A stretch of DNA of 64,000 nt from Sphingomonas xinjiangensis (lineage in GTDB: Bacteria; Pseudomonadota; Alphaproteobacteria; Sphingomonadales; Sphingomonadaceae), in contig NZ_JACIJF010000002.1 of assembly GCF_014199255.1 (NCBI RefSeq), positions 62,001 to 126,000 on the forward strand, given 5' to 3'. Within the stretch, counting starts at the first letter, position 1, and each line of letters begins with the position of its first letter. The notes below the pieces were generated by a model. That model saw only the letters and a list, made by a program, of their open reading frames with translations, was not told where the DNA came from and did no database searches. A program made the translations under genes and the position numbers. Shown here in pieces: positions 35,501 to 44,466 of this stretch.

Positions 35501-35533
35501 GACGTCACGATTACATTGACGTGACGTTTACAT
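35501..35533. promoter_or_regulatory. Tandem 16-bp direct repeats upstream of the TPR gene
   Basis: GACGTCACGATTACAT (35501-35516) and GACGTGACGTTTACAT (35518-35533) differ at three positions and are spaced 17 bp apart, about 1.6 helical turns. They lie 20-52 bp upstream of the TPR gene start on its promoter side. Tandem half-sites of this kind are typical of response-regulator binding; the regulator is unknown. Confidence 0.45.
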
Positions 35534-35581
35534 GACTCTGGTGTGACACTTTCGTTGCAGCGTAGCAAGCGTTGGGCGAAC

Positions 35582-35610
35582 AAAAAAGGCGACCCCAAGG
35601 GGCCGCCTTT
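35582..35610 (-). terminator. Rho-independent terminator of the tonB-exb operon
   Basis: Read on the minus strand: AAAGGCGGCCCC, loop TTG, GGGGTCGCCTTT and a T-run (TTTTTT including stem bases). It lies 34 bp after the stop of the distal exbD and is oriented to end that operon. Confidence 0.85.
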
Positions 35611-35643
35611 GATACTCCTGATGCTGTGCCGAAGCGCGGCGGA

Positions 35644-36069
35644 TCAGAAGTCGTTGCGATATTGCTCGTTGCCGACGAAGCCGAGCTTCGAGACATTCGC
35701 ACGCTTGATGATCGCTAGCACCCGGTCGACGGTGTCGTACCGTGCAGCGGGATCAGGCTGGAAGTGAAGTTCCGGCTCAGGATCCTTTTGCAGCGAAGCA
35801 TCGAGATACTGGCGCAGCGTCACATCGTCGATCTGCACGCTGTTCCAGAAAACGTTACCGTTCGCGTCGATAAGAATCTTGTTCTTTTCCGCGTCGACGG
35901 GCGGGCTGCTGTTGTTGCTGTTCTGCGGCAGATCCACCTTGACCGCGTGGGTCTGGATCGGGATCGTGATGATGAACATGATGAGGAGCACGAGCATGAC
36001 GTCGATCAACGGCGTCGTGTTCATTTCCATCATCGGCTCGTCGTCTTTGCCGCCCGCGCTCATTGACAT
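35644..36069 (-). CDS. exbD: Biopolymer transport protein ExbD (distal copy)
   Basis: 141 residues: short cytoplasmic N-terminus, a single membrane helix with the conserved Asp in TTPLIDVMLVLLIMFIITIP, and a periplasmic domain. The helix Asp is the proton-path residue of ExbB-ExbD motors that power TonB. It is the second ExbD gene of the operon, 29 bp after the first, and diverges from it in the periplasmic domain. Confidence 0.94.
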   Translation of the reverse strand: MSMSAGGKDDEPMMEMNTTPLIDVMLVLLIMFIITIPIQTHAVKVDLPQNSNNSSPPVDAEKNKILIDANGNVFWNSVQIDDVTLRQYLDASLQKDPEPELHFQPDPAARYDTVDRVLAIIKRANVSKLGFVGNEQYRNDF

Positions 36070-36098
36070 GTCAAATACTCCTCAACCGCTGCGCAGGA

Positions 36099-36578
36099 TT
36101 ACAGGCGGGCAACACTGGAACCGGGCTCCGGCTCCGAAATGAAGCCTACCTTCGCGAAACCCGCCATCTGCATGGTGTAGATGGTGCCGCCGATGCAGCG
36201 ATACGGGGTGTTCACGTCACCACGGATATGCACTTCCGGCAATTCCAGGCCGACAGCGTTGGGACCACCCTGACGGTCGACCTCTGCCTTCAGCTTTGCG
36301 ACTGCCTTGTCGAGCAGTTCCTGGTGCCCTACCGGCGACATGCCCCAGTAGACCTGGCACTGGCCGCCGGCGCCGGTTACCGAAAGCGCCACATTCTCGG
36401 GTTTGGTCTCGGTAACCTCGAACTGCACCTTCGGCAGCTGCAGATCCACCGTCTGAATCACGACAGGGACGGCGATCAGGAAGATGATCAGGAGAACCAG
36501 CATCACGTCCACCAGGGGCGTGGTGTTGATTTCCGACATCGGGGAGTCGTCGCCGCCTTCGCCTACGCTCATCGCCAT
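36099..36578 (-). CDS. exbD: Biopolymer transport protein ExbD (proximal copy)
   Basis: 159 residues with NTTPLVDVMLVLLIIFLIAV, the membrane helix carrying the conserved Asp, then a periplasmic domain with two extra cysteines (GGQCQVYWGM and YRCIGG) that could form a disulfide and are absent from the distal copy. Two ExbD paralogs behind one ExbB is common in sphingomonads and xanthomonads, suggesting a heteromeric motor. Confidence 0.94.
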   Translation of the reverse strand: MAMSVGEGGDDSPMSEINTTPLVDVMLVLLIIFLIAVPVVIQTVDLQLPKVQFEVTETKPENVALSVTGAGGQCQVYWGMSPVGHQELLDKAVAKLKAEVDRQGGPNAVGLELPEVHIRGDVNTPYRCIGGTIYTMQMAGFAKVGFISEPEPGSSVARL

Positions 36579-36662
36579 TGGGCGTTATCCTATCTTCGTA
36601 TGAGCCACCGGGCGACCCGGAAGCCGGACCGCGCGGAGGAAACCGCGCGGTCCCGTTTTCAC

Positions 36663-37457
36663 TTAACCGCGGGTCTGCACGCCACCGGCCTGGCCGGCGG
36701 TCGTGGTCGTCCCCGGCGCCTTGGTGCCTGCAACCGGGGCTGCAGTGGTCTTCGCAACGGTCGGACGCACGCGGCCGTCCGAAGCGAGGTAACCAAGGAC
36801 GTCGTTCGAGAACGCGCTGAGGTTCTCGGCGATCGACTTGTTGCGGCGCTGCAGGAAGTTGTAGGCGAGCACCGCCGGAACGGCGACGACCAGACCAAGT
36901 GCGGTCATGATCAGTGCTTCACCGACCGGGCCCGCAACCGCGTCGATCGAAGCCTGGCCCGACGAGCCGATCTTGATCAGCGCGCGATAGATGCCGATCA
37001 CGGTACCGAACAGTCCGATGAACGGTGCAGTCGCGCCGACGGTCGCGAGGAACGCCAGACCACCGCCCAGTGCCGAATTGATCACGCCTTCCGAGCGCGC
37101 GAGCGAGCCGTGCAGCCAGTCATGGGCTTCCACCGGGTCGGTCAGTTGCTTGTGCTGATCCTGGGCAGCCAGGCCGTCGTCAACGATCTGGCGATACGCC
37201 GAGTTCTTCTCGAGCTTGGCAGCGCCTTCACGCAGGCTGTTTGAGGTCCAGAAGCCCGAACGCACGCGCTTGGCCTGGTTGATGATCTTCTGCTGCTCGA
37301 ACAGCTTGGTGAACAAGATGTAGAGCGACACGAACAGGAACAGCACCAGGATGGCGAACACAGTCTGCGAGATCAGACCGCCTTCCTTGAGCGCAGCCAT
37401 CAGGCCGTACGGATTTTCGCCGGCGGGTGCCGCAGCAGCGAGAATGGTGGTGAGCAT
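36663..37457 (-). CDS. exbB: MotA/TolQ/ExbB family proton channel protein
   Basis: 264 residues with three membrane helices: [45 protein letters not shown] and [20 protein letters not shown]; the central [14 protein letters not shown] is the family signature. The C-terminal tail is a Thr/Ala/Gly-rich extension (about 25 residues). It is the pentameric scaffold of the TonB motor. The start at 37457 has AGAGGAAAG upstream; a 10-codon longer start is less likely. Confidence 0.94.
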   Translation of the reverse strand: MLTTILAAAAPAGENPYGLMAALKEGGLISQTVFAILVLFLFVSLYILFTKLFEQQKIINQAKRVRSGFWTSNSLREGAAKLEKNSAYRQIVDDGLAAQDQHKQLTDPVEAHDWLHGSLARSEGVINSALGGGLAFLATVGATAPFIGLFGTVIGIYRALIKIGSSGQASIDAVAGPVGEALIMTALGLVVAVPAVLAYNFLQRRNKSIAENLSAFSNDVLGYLASDGRVRPTVAKTTAAPVAGTKAPGTTTTAGQAGGVQTRG

Positions 37458-37523
37458 CGTCGTTTCTTTCCTCTGTAGAGTTGCCGTCAATGCTGGCTGG
37501 GCGCCAGCTTGGTTTCGCCTACT

Positions 37524-38210
37524 TTACTGTGCAATCTTCCAAGTGAAGCGCAGCGACTTGCGTCCACCCGGAACCGGATCGCCCGCTGCGTTAAGTGCGG
37601 GCGAGTAACGGGCACGCGACGTCACCAGCCGGCAGGTCGCATCATCCAGCGCACGCGACCCCGAACCGGCCGTCACCGAGCAATTTTCCACGCGACCTTT
37701 AGCATTCACGTTGAAGGAGATTCCGACAGAACCTTCTTCTTCGTTGCGCAGAGCGGACGCCGGGTAATCGTCGTTCGTGACCCATTCGCCAGGATTGCCG
37801 CGTGCGGCGGCAGCCTTGCTGATCGCCGTCGGAGCCGGGGCAGCAGGCGGAGCCGGCGGCGCAGGCGGAGCCGGCGGTGCGGGCGGCGAGATGGGCGGCG
37901 CCGGCGGAATAACCGTCGTCGTGCTCATCGGCGGAGCCGGAACCGGCACCTGCACCCGGGCCGGCGGCACCACGACCTGAGTCGGGGGCGGCGGCACCGG
38001 CGTATCCGGCGGCGGAGGCGGCGGCGGAACTTCTTCAGGGGGAGGCGGCGGCTCTTCGACCTCGAAGGTCTTAAGCTCTTCCGCCTTCTTCTTGATGTAT
38101 TGGTATGCCAGACCCGTGACGAAGGCATAACCCATGCCAGCCACGATCAACGCGACCAGAACGATCGCCACGACCCGGCTGCCACCTGTATTACGGTCAG
38201 CGTAAGCCAT
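37524..38210 (-). CDS. tonB: Energy transducer TonB
   Basis: 228 residues: N-terminal anchor (VVAIVLVALIVAGMGYAFV, about 13-31), a long Pro-rich periplasm-spanning spacer (about 50-128), and a C-terminal TonB domain from YPASALRNEEEGSVGISFNV to SLRFTWKIAQ. It transmits proton-motive force to TonB-dependent outer membrane receptors. It is first in the tonB-exbB-exbD-exbD operon. No Fur-box-like sequence was recognised upstream. Confidence 0.94.
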   Translation of the reverse strand: MAYADRNTGGSRVVAIVLVALIVAGMGYAFVTGLAYQYIKKKAEELKTFEVEEPPPPPEEVPPPPPPPDTPVPPPPTQVVVPPARVQVPVPAPPMSTTTVIPPAPPISPPAPPAPPAPPAPPAAPAPTAISKAAAARGNPGEWVTNDDYPASALRNEEEGSVGISFNVNAKGRVENCSVTAGSGSRALDDATCRLVTSRARYSPALNAAGDPVPGGRKSLRFTWKIAQ

Positions 38211-38431
38211 TCGGCAACGTCACTCCTCTTATCTGCTGCGACCCTACCGCAGGCACAGAACCCACGCGCAAGTCCGCCCGCCGTTCGCTGTGTTGCGCCG
38301 GTTCGGCAGAGCGCGAGTCTCTATCGTGACGCCCGGGGGTACGCAAACGCTTTGTCTGACATTTTGAACTATCTCAGGCGCGTGACGGATTTATTTCTGT
38401 ATCCGGCAATACCAATCCGGTAACGGAGCGC

Positions 38432-39268
38432 ATGATCCGCGTTCCTGTGATAGCGTTTTGTTGCGCCGCATCATTAGCCGTTCCCAGCGTGAGCCTTGGG
38501 AATCCCTTACAAAATCTTGTTACCGGCAGCACTGCGTTGCCTAGCTATAGCAGTTCGGCGCGCCAGGTATTGGCGGCACCATTGATCATCGACGCGCGGG
38601 TTCGCGACGCGGTAAGAATCAAGGGGGCGGAAGCCGCCGATGTGCAACCCGGCCGGGCGCGCTTCTATTTAGTGGTTGAGGTTCTCGCGCTGATTCGCGG
38701 TACTGAGTCGGTGCCATTGCGGCTGGGATATGTCGCGGATGTGGCGCTCGACGCTCGCGGCAAGGCGCCGAAGTTGAAGAAACAACGCGTGCTGCTGTTT
38801 GCGCGCCCTCTTCCCACGCGCGCCGACCACATCCAGCTCATTGATCCTGATGGGCAGCGGCCCTGGTCTCCCGAGCTCGACAGCTTGGTGCGCGGTATCA
38901 CGCGTGAGGTAGTTGCAGCGAACGCACCACCCGCAGTTAAGGGAGTCGGAAACGCTTTCCATGTGCCTGGATCATTGCCTGGTGAAGGCGAAACGCAGAT
39001 TTTCCTGCAAACCGCCACCAATGTGCCGGTGTCGCTTCAAGTCTTGCGGCGCCCGGGCGAGCAACCCCGCTGGTCGGTTTCGCTAGGCGACATCGTCGAT
39101 GAAACGGGTGGCCCAGTGCGTCCGGACACACTGCTCTGGTATCATCTGGCTTGCGGGCTTCCCCGTGAGCTACCGGTGGGAAGCATCGATAGCGCCGACG
39201 CTACAAATGCCCAGATTGCCCGCGAAGATTACCAGCTTGTGCTCCAATCGCTGGGTCCTTGCCGATAG
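38432..39268 (+). CDS. Exported hypothetical protein
   Basis: 278 residues with a cleavable signal peptide (about 1-23, CCAASLAVPSVSLG), and a mixed alpha/beta mature part with no recognised motif (LIIDARVRDAVRIKGAEAAD and RGITREVVAANAPPAVKGVG among its segments). Two cysteines near the C-terminus (HLACGLP and LGPCR) could form a disulfide. It is monocistronic between the divergent tonB operon and convergent folB. Function unknown. Confidence 0.8.
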   Translation: MIRVPVIAFCCAASLAVPSVSLGNPLQNLVTGSTALPSYSSSARQVLAAPLIIDARVRDAVRIKGAEAADVQPGRARFYLVVEVLALIRGTESVPLRLGYVADVALDARGKAPKLKKQRVLLFARPLPTRADHIQLIDPDGQRPWSPELDSLVRGITREVVAANAPPAVKGVGNAFHVPGSLPGEGETQIFLQTATNVPVSLQVLRRPGEQPRWSVSLGDIVDETGGPVRPDTLLWYHLACGLPRELPVGSIDSADATNAQIAREDYQLVLQSLGPCR

Positions 39269-39290
39269 ACACCAAGAGCCGGGCGCCGGC

Positions 39291-39662
39291 TCAGCGACGA
39301 TGCCGGACCAGCGTGATTCCGATCGACTCGCCGCCCTCGGCAATCGCCAGCTTGACGATCCGCACTTCGACGCGGCGCACCCGTGCATCGGAGATGAAGA
39401 TCGTGTCGCAGATATGCTCTGCAACTGCTTCGATAAGCGTGAAATGTACGTTTTTCGGCAGGCTCGTGGTGGCTGCGTGCTTGAGATCCAGATAGCTTTT
39501 GGACGCACCCAGCGGTGTGTCCGGCTCGAAATGTTCTGGCAGGTCGAGGTCGGCCGTCACCGAAATCCGGAGCGGCTGTGGCAGATGCGTCTCTTCGGAG
39601 TAAACGCCGGTGAGAATTTCGACTTCCAGATCGTGGACCTGAAGTTGCAGGAGATCGGGCAA
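39291..39662 (-). CDS. folB: Dihydroneopterin aldolase family protein (FolB)
   Basis: 123 residues with the tunnelling-fold FolB pattern: LEVEILTGVYSEETHLPQPLR near the N-terminus, then LIEAVAEHICDTIF, and VRRVEVRIVKLAIAEGGESIG. It cleaves dihydroneopterin in folate synthesis. The only in-frame start is TTG at 39662, since an in-frame stop lies eight codons upstream; AAAGG precedes it by about 12 bases. No other folate gene is nearby. Confidence 0.87.
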   Translation of the reverse strand: MPDLLQLQVHDLEVEILTGVYSEETHLPQPLRISVTADLDLPEHFEPDTPLGASKSYLDLKHAATTSLPKNVHFTLIEAVAEHICDTIFISDARVRRVEVRIVKLAIAEGGESIGITLVRHRR

Positions 39663-39815
39663 GTAGGGGCCTTTCGCGAAAACTCAGCGGCCAATAGCAG
39701 AAGCGGGGCGTGGGGAAAGGTCGGCCTTCCCCGCAGCGATAAGTGTTGCGCAACTGGGCAACGGCGTTAAAGCGCGCCGCCCGGCGTTGCGGGATGCTTT
39801 TCAAAGGATGACGGT

Positions 39816-40337
39816 GTGACCGGCTTGGTACCGCTCGCCACGATTGCCCCAGACCGCGTCGAGGATCTGCTTGATCGTGCCTTCGGGCCGAACCGGCACC
39901 GCCGCACCGCGTATCAGGTTCGCCGCGGCACCACCACAATCTCCCAACTTAGCTTCGCCGCGATTTCCGATGCAGGACAACTGCTCGGCACTATCCAATG
40001 CTGGCCGGTGGTGCTCTGCCGCGACGATGGTGGCGATGTGCCGATGATAATGGTCGGGCCAGTGGCTGTTGATCCGGAACTTCAGCGCGCTGGCCTCGGT
40101 CGAGCACTGATGCAGCATATGCTGGACGCTGCGCCAACGAGTGGCGTCCCTGGGTCCGGCGCTCTGATGCTGATCGGTGATCCAGAATATTATACCCGCT
40201 TCTTTGGCTTCTCGGCTGAGCGCACCGCAGGCTGGCGTCTGCCGGGCCCATATGAGCAGCGACGCCTTCTCGCGCGTGGCAGCGCGGTTCCGGACAGTGC
40301 TGGGATTATCGCGCCGTGCTCGCGCCAGGCAGCTTGA
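39816..40337 (+). CDS. GNAT family N-acetyltransferase (YhbS-like)
   Basis: 173 residues. The acetyl-CoA site is VGPVAVDPELQRAGLGRALM, followed by GDPEYYTRFFGFSAE, a pattern of YhbS-like GNATs. Start GTG at 39816 with AAAGGA upstream. It is divergent from folB and followed by DUF1285 31 bp downstream. Substrate unknown. Confidence 0.88.
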   Translation: MTGLVPLATIAPDRVEDLLDRAFGPNRHRRTAYQVRRGTTTISQLSFAAISDAGQLLGTIQCWPVVLCRDDGGDVPMIMVGPVAVDPELQRAGLGRALMQHMLDAAPTSGVPGSGALMLIGDPEYYTRFFGFSAERTAGWRLPGPYEQRRLLARGSAVPDSAGIIAPCSRQAA

Positions 40338-40368
40338 GAGCACGTCCCCGCTGGCCTATCGCGTAGCG

Positions 40369-40935
40369 ATGCCCATGCCTCCCCCGCCCGATTTCGCCAG
40401 TCTGTCACTCGCCGAGATCGCGCGCTTGGCCGAAGAGAACCGGCTGCCCCCGGTGGATAGTTGGAACCCGGCGCATTGCGGCGACAGCGAAATGCGCATC
40501 GCGGTTGATGGCACTTGGTTTCATCAAGGATCGCCGATCACCCGGCCAGCCATGGTGCGGCTGTTCTCGACAATCCTCCGCAGAGAACCCGATGGCGGCT
40601 TTGTCCTCGTCACGCCGGTGGAGAAGCTCGACATCGATGTCGAGGACGCGCCGTTCGTGGCCGTGGAGCTGAAGGCCGACGGAAGCGGTGAGGCGATGCG
40701 CCTGGCCTTCCGCCTCAACACCGGCGACGTACTGACCGCCGGCGCAGATCATGCGCTCCGTTTCGATGCGCGGGAGGATGGCCCCCGTCCCTATCTCCAC
40801 GTGCGCCAAGGACTCGAGGCCTTGATTAGCCGCTCCGTATATTATGAGTTGGCGCAACTAGCCCTTGCCAACGGAGCGGAACTACCCGGTGTCTGGAGCG
40901 AAGGCGTGTTCTTCCCTTTGGCAACAGCGGCATGA
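40369..40935 (+). CDS. DUF1285 domain protein
   Basis: 188 residues with the DUF1285 core PPVDSWNPAHCGDSEMRIAV, GTWFHQGSPITRPAMVRLFS and VTPVEKLDIDVEDAPFVAVE. The family occurs in alpha- and gammaproteobacteria beside the Nudix and CCA-adding genes and is uncharacterised. Either ATG at 40369 or 40375 is possible. ATGA overlap with the Nudix gene suggests an operon of DUF1285, Nudix and CCA enzyme. Confidence 0.9.
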   Translation: MPMPPPPDFASLSLAEIARLAEENRLPPVDSWNPAHCGDSEMRIAVDGTWFHQGSPITRPAMVRLFSTILRREPDGGFVLVTPVEKLDIDVEDAPFVAVELKADGSGEAMRLAFRLNTGDVLTAGADHALRFDAREDGPRPYLHVRQGLEALISRSVYYELAQLALANGAELPGVWSEGVFFPLATAA

Positions 40936-41528
40936 CGCTCGCTGAGCGGCTGCGGGCGGCGTTGGAAGAAAAACATGTCTCCGGCCCGGTCCTGCTTGCA
41001 GGCGACCACCACGATTTCGATCCGCTGAGCATCGGTCACGCCGCAGCCGTATTGGTCGCGGTCACCGATCGGGCTGAGCCCGGCATATTGCTGACGAAAC
41101 GCGCCGAGACGCTGCGCCGGCACGCCGGACAAATCGCATTCCCAGGCGGCCGCATTGATCCGGAAGATGAAGGGCCGGTCGGCGCAGCCCTTCGGGAAGC
41201 GAAGGAGGAGGTCGCGCTGCCGTCAGATCAGGTCGAAGTCTTGGGCGTGACAGACGCCTATCGGACTGTCACCGGATATCATGTCATCCCTGTATTGGGC
41301 GTCATACCCCCAGAGCTTCCGTTGGTTCCTGCAGAAGCCGAGGTAGCCGATCTGTTCGAAGTTCCCCTTGCCTTCCTGCTCAACCCGGCGAACCACCGCG
41401 AGGGTGCAGTACAGATCCAGGGTGTCGAACGTCGCTTTTACGAGATACTCTGGGAGGACCGGCGGATTTGGGGCGCAACTGCGGCGATGCTCGTGAACCT
41501 GTCGCGGCGGCTGCGATGGAGCGCGTGA
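40932..41528 (+). CDS. Nudix hydrolase, probable CoA pyrophosphatase
   Basis: 198 residues. The Nudix box GGRIDPEDEGPVGAALREAKEE (starting near residue 75) is complete. The upstream sequence RRHAGQIAFPGGRID matches the NuDL/CoA-pyrophosphatase subgroup, and VTGYHVIPVLGVI lies downstream. It hydrolyses CoA and derivatives to 4'-phosphopantetheine and 3',5'-ADP. It overlaps DUF1285 upstream and the CCA-adding gene downstream by 13 bp. Confidence 0.92.
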   Translation: MTLAERLRAALEEKHVSGPVLLAGDHHDFDPLSIGHAAAVLVAVTDRAEPGILLTKRAETLRRHAGQIAFPGGRIDPEDEGPVGAALREAKEEVALPSDQVEVLGVTDAYRTVTGYHVIPVLGVIPPELPLVPAEAEVADLFEVPLAFLLNPANHREGAVQIQGVERRFYEILWEDRRIWGATAAMLVNLSRRLRWSA

Positions 41529-42700
41529 TCCTGCCTCCCGCGGAATGGCGCAAGCGCCCGGATCTCAGCGAGCTCGTGGATACGCTTGGTGACGCACGCT
41601 TCGTGGGCGGCTCGGTACGCGACACGCTACTTGGTTTCCCGGTCGCGGATATAGATCTCGCCACTCCGCTTTCGCCGACTGCGGTGATGGACCGGCTAAA
41701 GGCGGTCGGCATTCGCGCGGTACCGACGGGTATCGAACATGGCACTGTTACGGCGGTTCTCGACAGCGGCCCAGTGGAAGTGACGACGCTGCGCCACGAT
41801 GTGTCGACCGACGGGCGCCGCGCGAAAGTGGCTTTCACCGATGATTGGCCAGCAGACGCGGCGCGACGCGATTTTACCATAAACGCGCTCTACGCCGACC
41901 CAAAATCAGGCGAGATCTTCGACTATTTCAGCGGCCTTGAAGATCTGGACGCCCGACGCATCCGCTTCATCGGCGACCCCCTTCAGCGTATCGCCGAGGA
42001 TCACCTGCGGATCCTCCGATTCTTTCGGTTCCTTGCTCGGTTTGGGGATGTGCCCGACCGACAAGGGCTGGACGCCTGCACGGCCCGCGCCAAGGATCTG
42101 ATGGCCCTGTCGCGTGAGCGGATCGCCGATGAACTGCTCAAGCTGCTTGTCGCACAAGACGCTGTCCGGGTGACCGGGTTGATGATTGAACGCGGCATCT
42201 TCCTACCCGTTCTGCCGGAGATCGCATCTGTCGACGGACTTGCCAAGCTGTCTGCTGCAGAACAGTCCGCAGCGATAGCACCCGATCCGATCCGCCGGCT
42301 GTCTGCCTTGCTCCCGCGCGACGCCGCGACCGCCGATCAGGTCGGCGCACGGCTGAAACTGTCCAATGCGCAGCGCAAGCGACTGATCGCTGCGGGATCC
42401 CCCCTGCCTCAAGCTTCTCCAGAAGCGCTCGCCTATCGCTTTGGGCAGCAGACCGCGACCGATCTGTTGCTTCTGTCAGACAGAACTGTCGATGCGAGGC
42501 TTGTACGCGATTGGGCTGTGCCCCGTTTGCCGATCGGCGGCGGCGCGCTGGTCGCACGCGGGCTGGCAAAGGGCCCAGACGTTGCGCGCGCGCTCCGCGC
42601 GGTGGAGGATCGTTGGATCGCGGAAGGCTTCCCGGACGTGGCCCGAGTGAACACCCTCGCCGATGAAGCCGTAGCTCAGGTGTTACGTGAGCCCAGGTAG
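41516..42700 (+). CDS. CCA tRNA nucleotidyltransferase / poly(A) polymerase family protein
   Basis: 394 residues, class II nucleotidyltransferase: RFVGGSVRDTLLG with the active-site Asp pair in VADIDLATP, RRDFTINALYADP, and DYFSGLEDLDARRIRFIGDP, then an RNA-binding helical domain. It adds or repairs the 3' CCA of tRNAs; both tRNA-Arg genes in this window already encode CCA, so repair is the likely use. The start at 41516 is inside the Nudix stop region. Its 3' end overlaps the convergent GGDEF-EAL gene by 25 bp. Confidence 0.93.
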   Translation: MERVILPPAEWRKRPDLSELVDTLGDARFVGGSVRDTLLGFPVADIDLATPLSPTAVMDRLKAVGIRAVPTGIEHGTVTAVLDSGPVEVTTLRHDVSTDGRRAKVAFTDDWPADAARRDFTINALYADPKSGEIFDYFSGLEDLDARRIRFIGDPLQRIAEDHLRILRFFRFLARFGDVPDRQGLDACTARAKDLMALSRERIADELLKLLVAQDAVRVTGLMIERGIFLPVLPEIASVDGLAKLSAAEQSAAIAPDPIRRLSALLPRDAATADQVGARLKLSNAQRKRLIAAGSPLPQASPEALAYRFGQQTATDLLLLSDRTVDARLVRDWAVPRLPIGGGALVARGLAKGPDVARALRAVEDRWIAEGFPDVARVNTLADEAVAQVLREPR

Positions 42701-44391
42701 CGGTACGCCGTATCCTGATCGAGAGGCTGCGCATAAAAGAAGCCCTGGCCGAACGTGCAGCCCAGCGCCGCGAGCGTCTGTGACAATTCGACGCTCTCCA
42801 CACCTTCCGCGATGGTACGCATGCCAAGCGCCTGCGCCAGCCCTAGGATGGCGCGGACGATCGCGATTTTGTCGCGGTCTGCCAGCATGCCGGAAACGAA
42901 GCTTCGGTCGATCTTCAGCAAATCGATTGGCAATCTCTGAAGATAGGCTAGGTTCGAATAGCCCGTGCCGAAGTCATCCATGGCGAGCGTCGTTCCCAAT
43001 GCTTTCAGCGCCAGCATGATGCGGCTGACGCCATCGGGATCGCTGACAATGGCGCTCTCGGTTAGTTCCAGCGTAAACCGATCGCCGGCCATGCCATGGC
43101 GCTCCAGCACCGACTGGACCAAGTCCGGCACATTATCCCGCTGCAGCTGAATGGCGGACAAGTTGACTGCAACTTTTACCCCGCAATTCCCACCCGACTG
43201 CAAGTCCCAGCTTGCGAGTGTCCTCGCCGCCTCGTCCATCGCCCACCGGCCGAGCGGGATGATCAGCCCGGATTCCTCAGCAACAGGAATAAAGATGTCG
43301 GGCGAACGCCTGACGCCGCTCTCACTCGTCCACCGCGCCAGTGCTTCGAACGACGTGATTCTGCCCGACGCGAAATCCCAGATCGGCTGATAGTGCAGCG
43401 TCATTTCGCCATTCTCGATCGCACGCCGCAACTCGGTCTCGATCCCGAACTGCTCCCGCGCGATGTCGAAGGTGCGCATGTGATAGACCTCGACGCGGCC
43501 GCTCTTCTTCGCGCGCTTCACGGCGAACTGGGCATGCCGGATCAGGTCTTCGACATCACCGCTGAGTTCAGCACCGAGCGCCATGCCGATGGCGCAGTCG
43601 ACTCTGATTTCGAAGTCTGAAAGGCGAAACGGTGTCACCAGCGCAGTCTGGATGCGCTTGGCCACCTGCGCCGCATCCGCATAGCCGTCCTCGACCGAGA
43701 GCAGAACGCCGAACTCATCGCCACCCATGCGCGCCAGGATGTCGTGCCCGCGCAGCGCTCCCTTGAGCCGGCGCGCGACCGAGATCAGCAATTCGTCGCC
43801 GGCGATGCCACCAAGGCATGCGTTCACGCGGCTGAAGCGGTCGAGATTGATAACCAGCACCGCAAATTTAGAGACGGTGTCCGGCTGCACCCGCGCTTCC
43901 AGCACGTCGGCAAAGCCCGAGCGGTTGGGCAGTCCCGTGAGACTATCGATCGCCATTTCGCGCCGAAGACTATGTTCGGTGCGGAGTTCGCCTGTTTGAT
44001 CCACCAGTGTGACGAGGCAATGGGGTAGATCCCCGTGGACGCTTTGCCGGGCCAACATCACGAGGAACCGGCGGCAATCCACCTGCTCCCCCAACTGCCA
44101 GGCAAATTCCATCTGCACCTGATCCGACTCGAGGAAGCTTCTGATGTCGGATTCCAGCGCTCGTATCAGCGAGGACGTTGCTGCGTTGCCGCCAAAGCCG
44201 GAAAGTTGAAAAGGCGTGTTGAACGCGCCGAAGTGCAGGCCATCGAGCTGCAATTGCACGATCACCGCGGGCACGGGCAGCAATTCCAACAGCGCGGCGA
44301 AGGCGTCGGTGTGCGGACCACAGTTGTCCTCGCACGGACCATCCAGGTCCGAGGCCTGCCGGTCGGCCAATCGCGATACGCCCACACTCAT
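42676..44391 (-). CDS. GGDEF-EAL bifunctional cyclic-di-GMP protein
   Basis: 571 residues. An N-terminal PAS-like sensory region (about 30-150, LLPVPAVIVQLQLDGLHFG) precedes GGDEF with an intact active site (ARMGGDEFGVLLS) and an EAL domain with FEALARW, DDFGTGYSNLAYL and IAEGVES intact. It could make or degrade cyclic-di-GMP. No membrane segment is visible, so it is probably cytosolic. It is monocistronic and convergent with the CCA-adding gene. Confidence 0.92.
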   Translation of the reverse strand: MSVGVSRLADRQASDLDGPCEDNCGPHTDAFAALLELLPVPAVIVQLQLDGLHFGAFNTPFQLSGFGGNAATSSLIRALESDIRSFLESDQVQMEFAWQLGEQVDCRRFLVMLARQSVHGDLPHCLVTLVDQTGELRTEHSLRREMAIDSLTGLPNRSGFADVLEARVQPDTVSKFAVLVINLDRFSRVNACLGGIAGDELLISVARRLKGALRGHDILARMGGDEFGVLLSVEDGYADAAQVAKRIQTALVTPFRLSDFEIRVDCAIGMALGAELSGDVEDLIRHAQFAVKRAKKSGRVEVYHMRTFDIAREQFGIETELRRAIENGEMTLHYQPIWDFASGRITSFEALARWTSESGVRRSPDIFIPVAEESGLIIPLGRWAMDEAARTLASWDLQSGGNCGVKVAVNLSAIQLQRDNVPDLVQSVLERHGMAGDRFTLELTESAIVSDPDGVSRIMLALKALGTTLAMDDFGTGYSNLAYLQRLPIDLLKIDRSFVSGMLADRDKIAIVRAILGLAQALGMRTIAEGVESVELSQTLAALGCTFGQGFFYAQPLDQDTAYRYLGSRNT

Positions 44392-44466
44392 CTTAGTAAG
44401 CGGCTAGACGCAAATGGTTAAATCGGCCTGAACCCTTCGTGCGTTACCGCCTAAATATCCCCCGAT

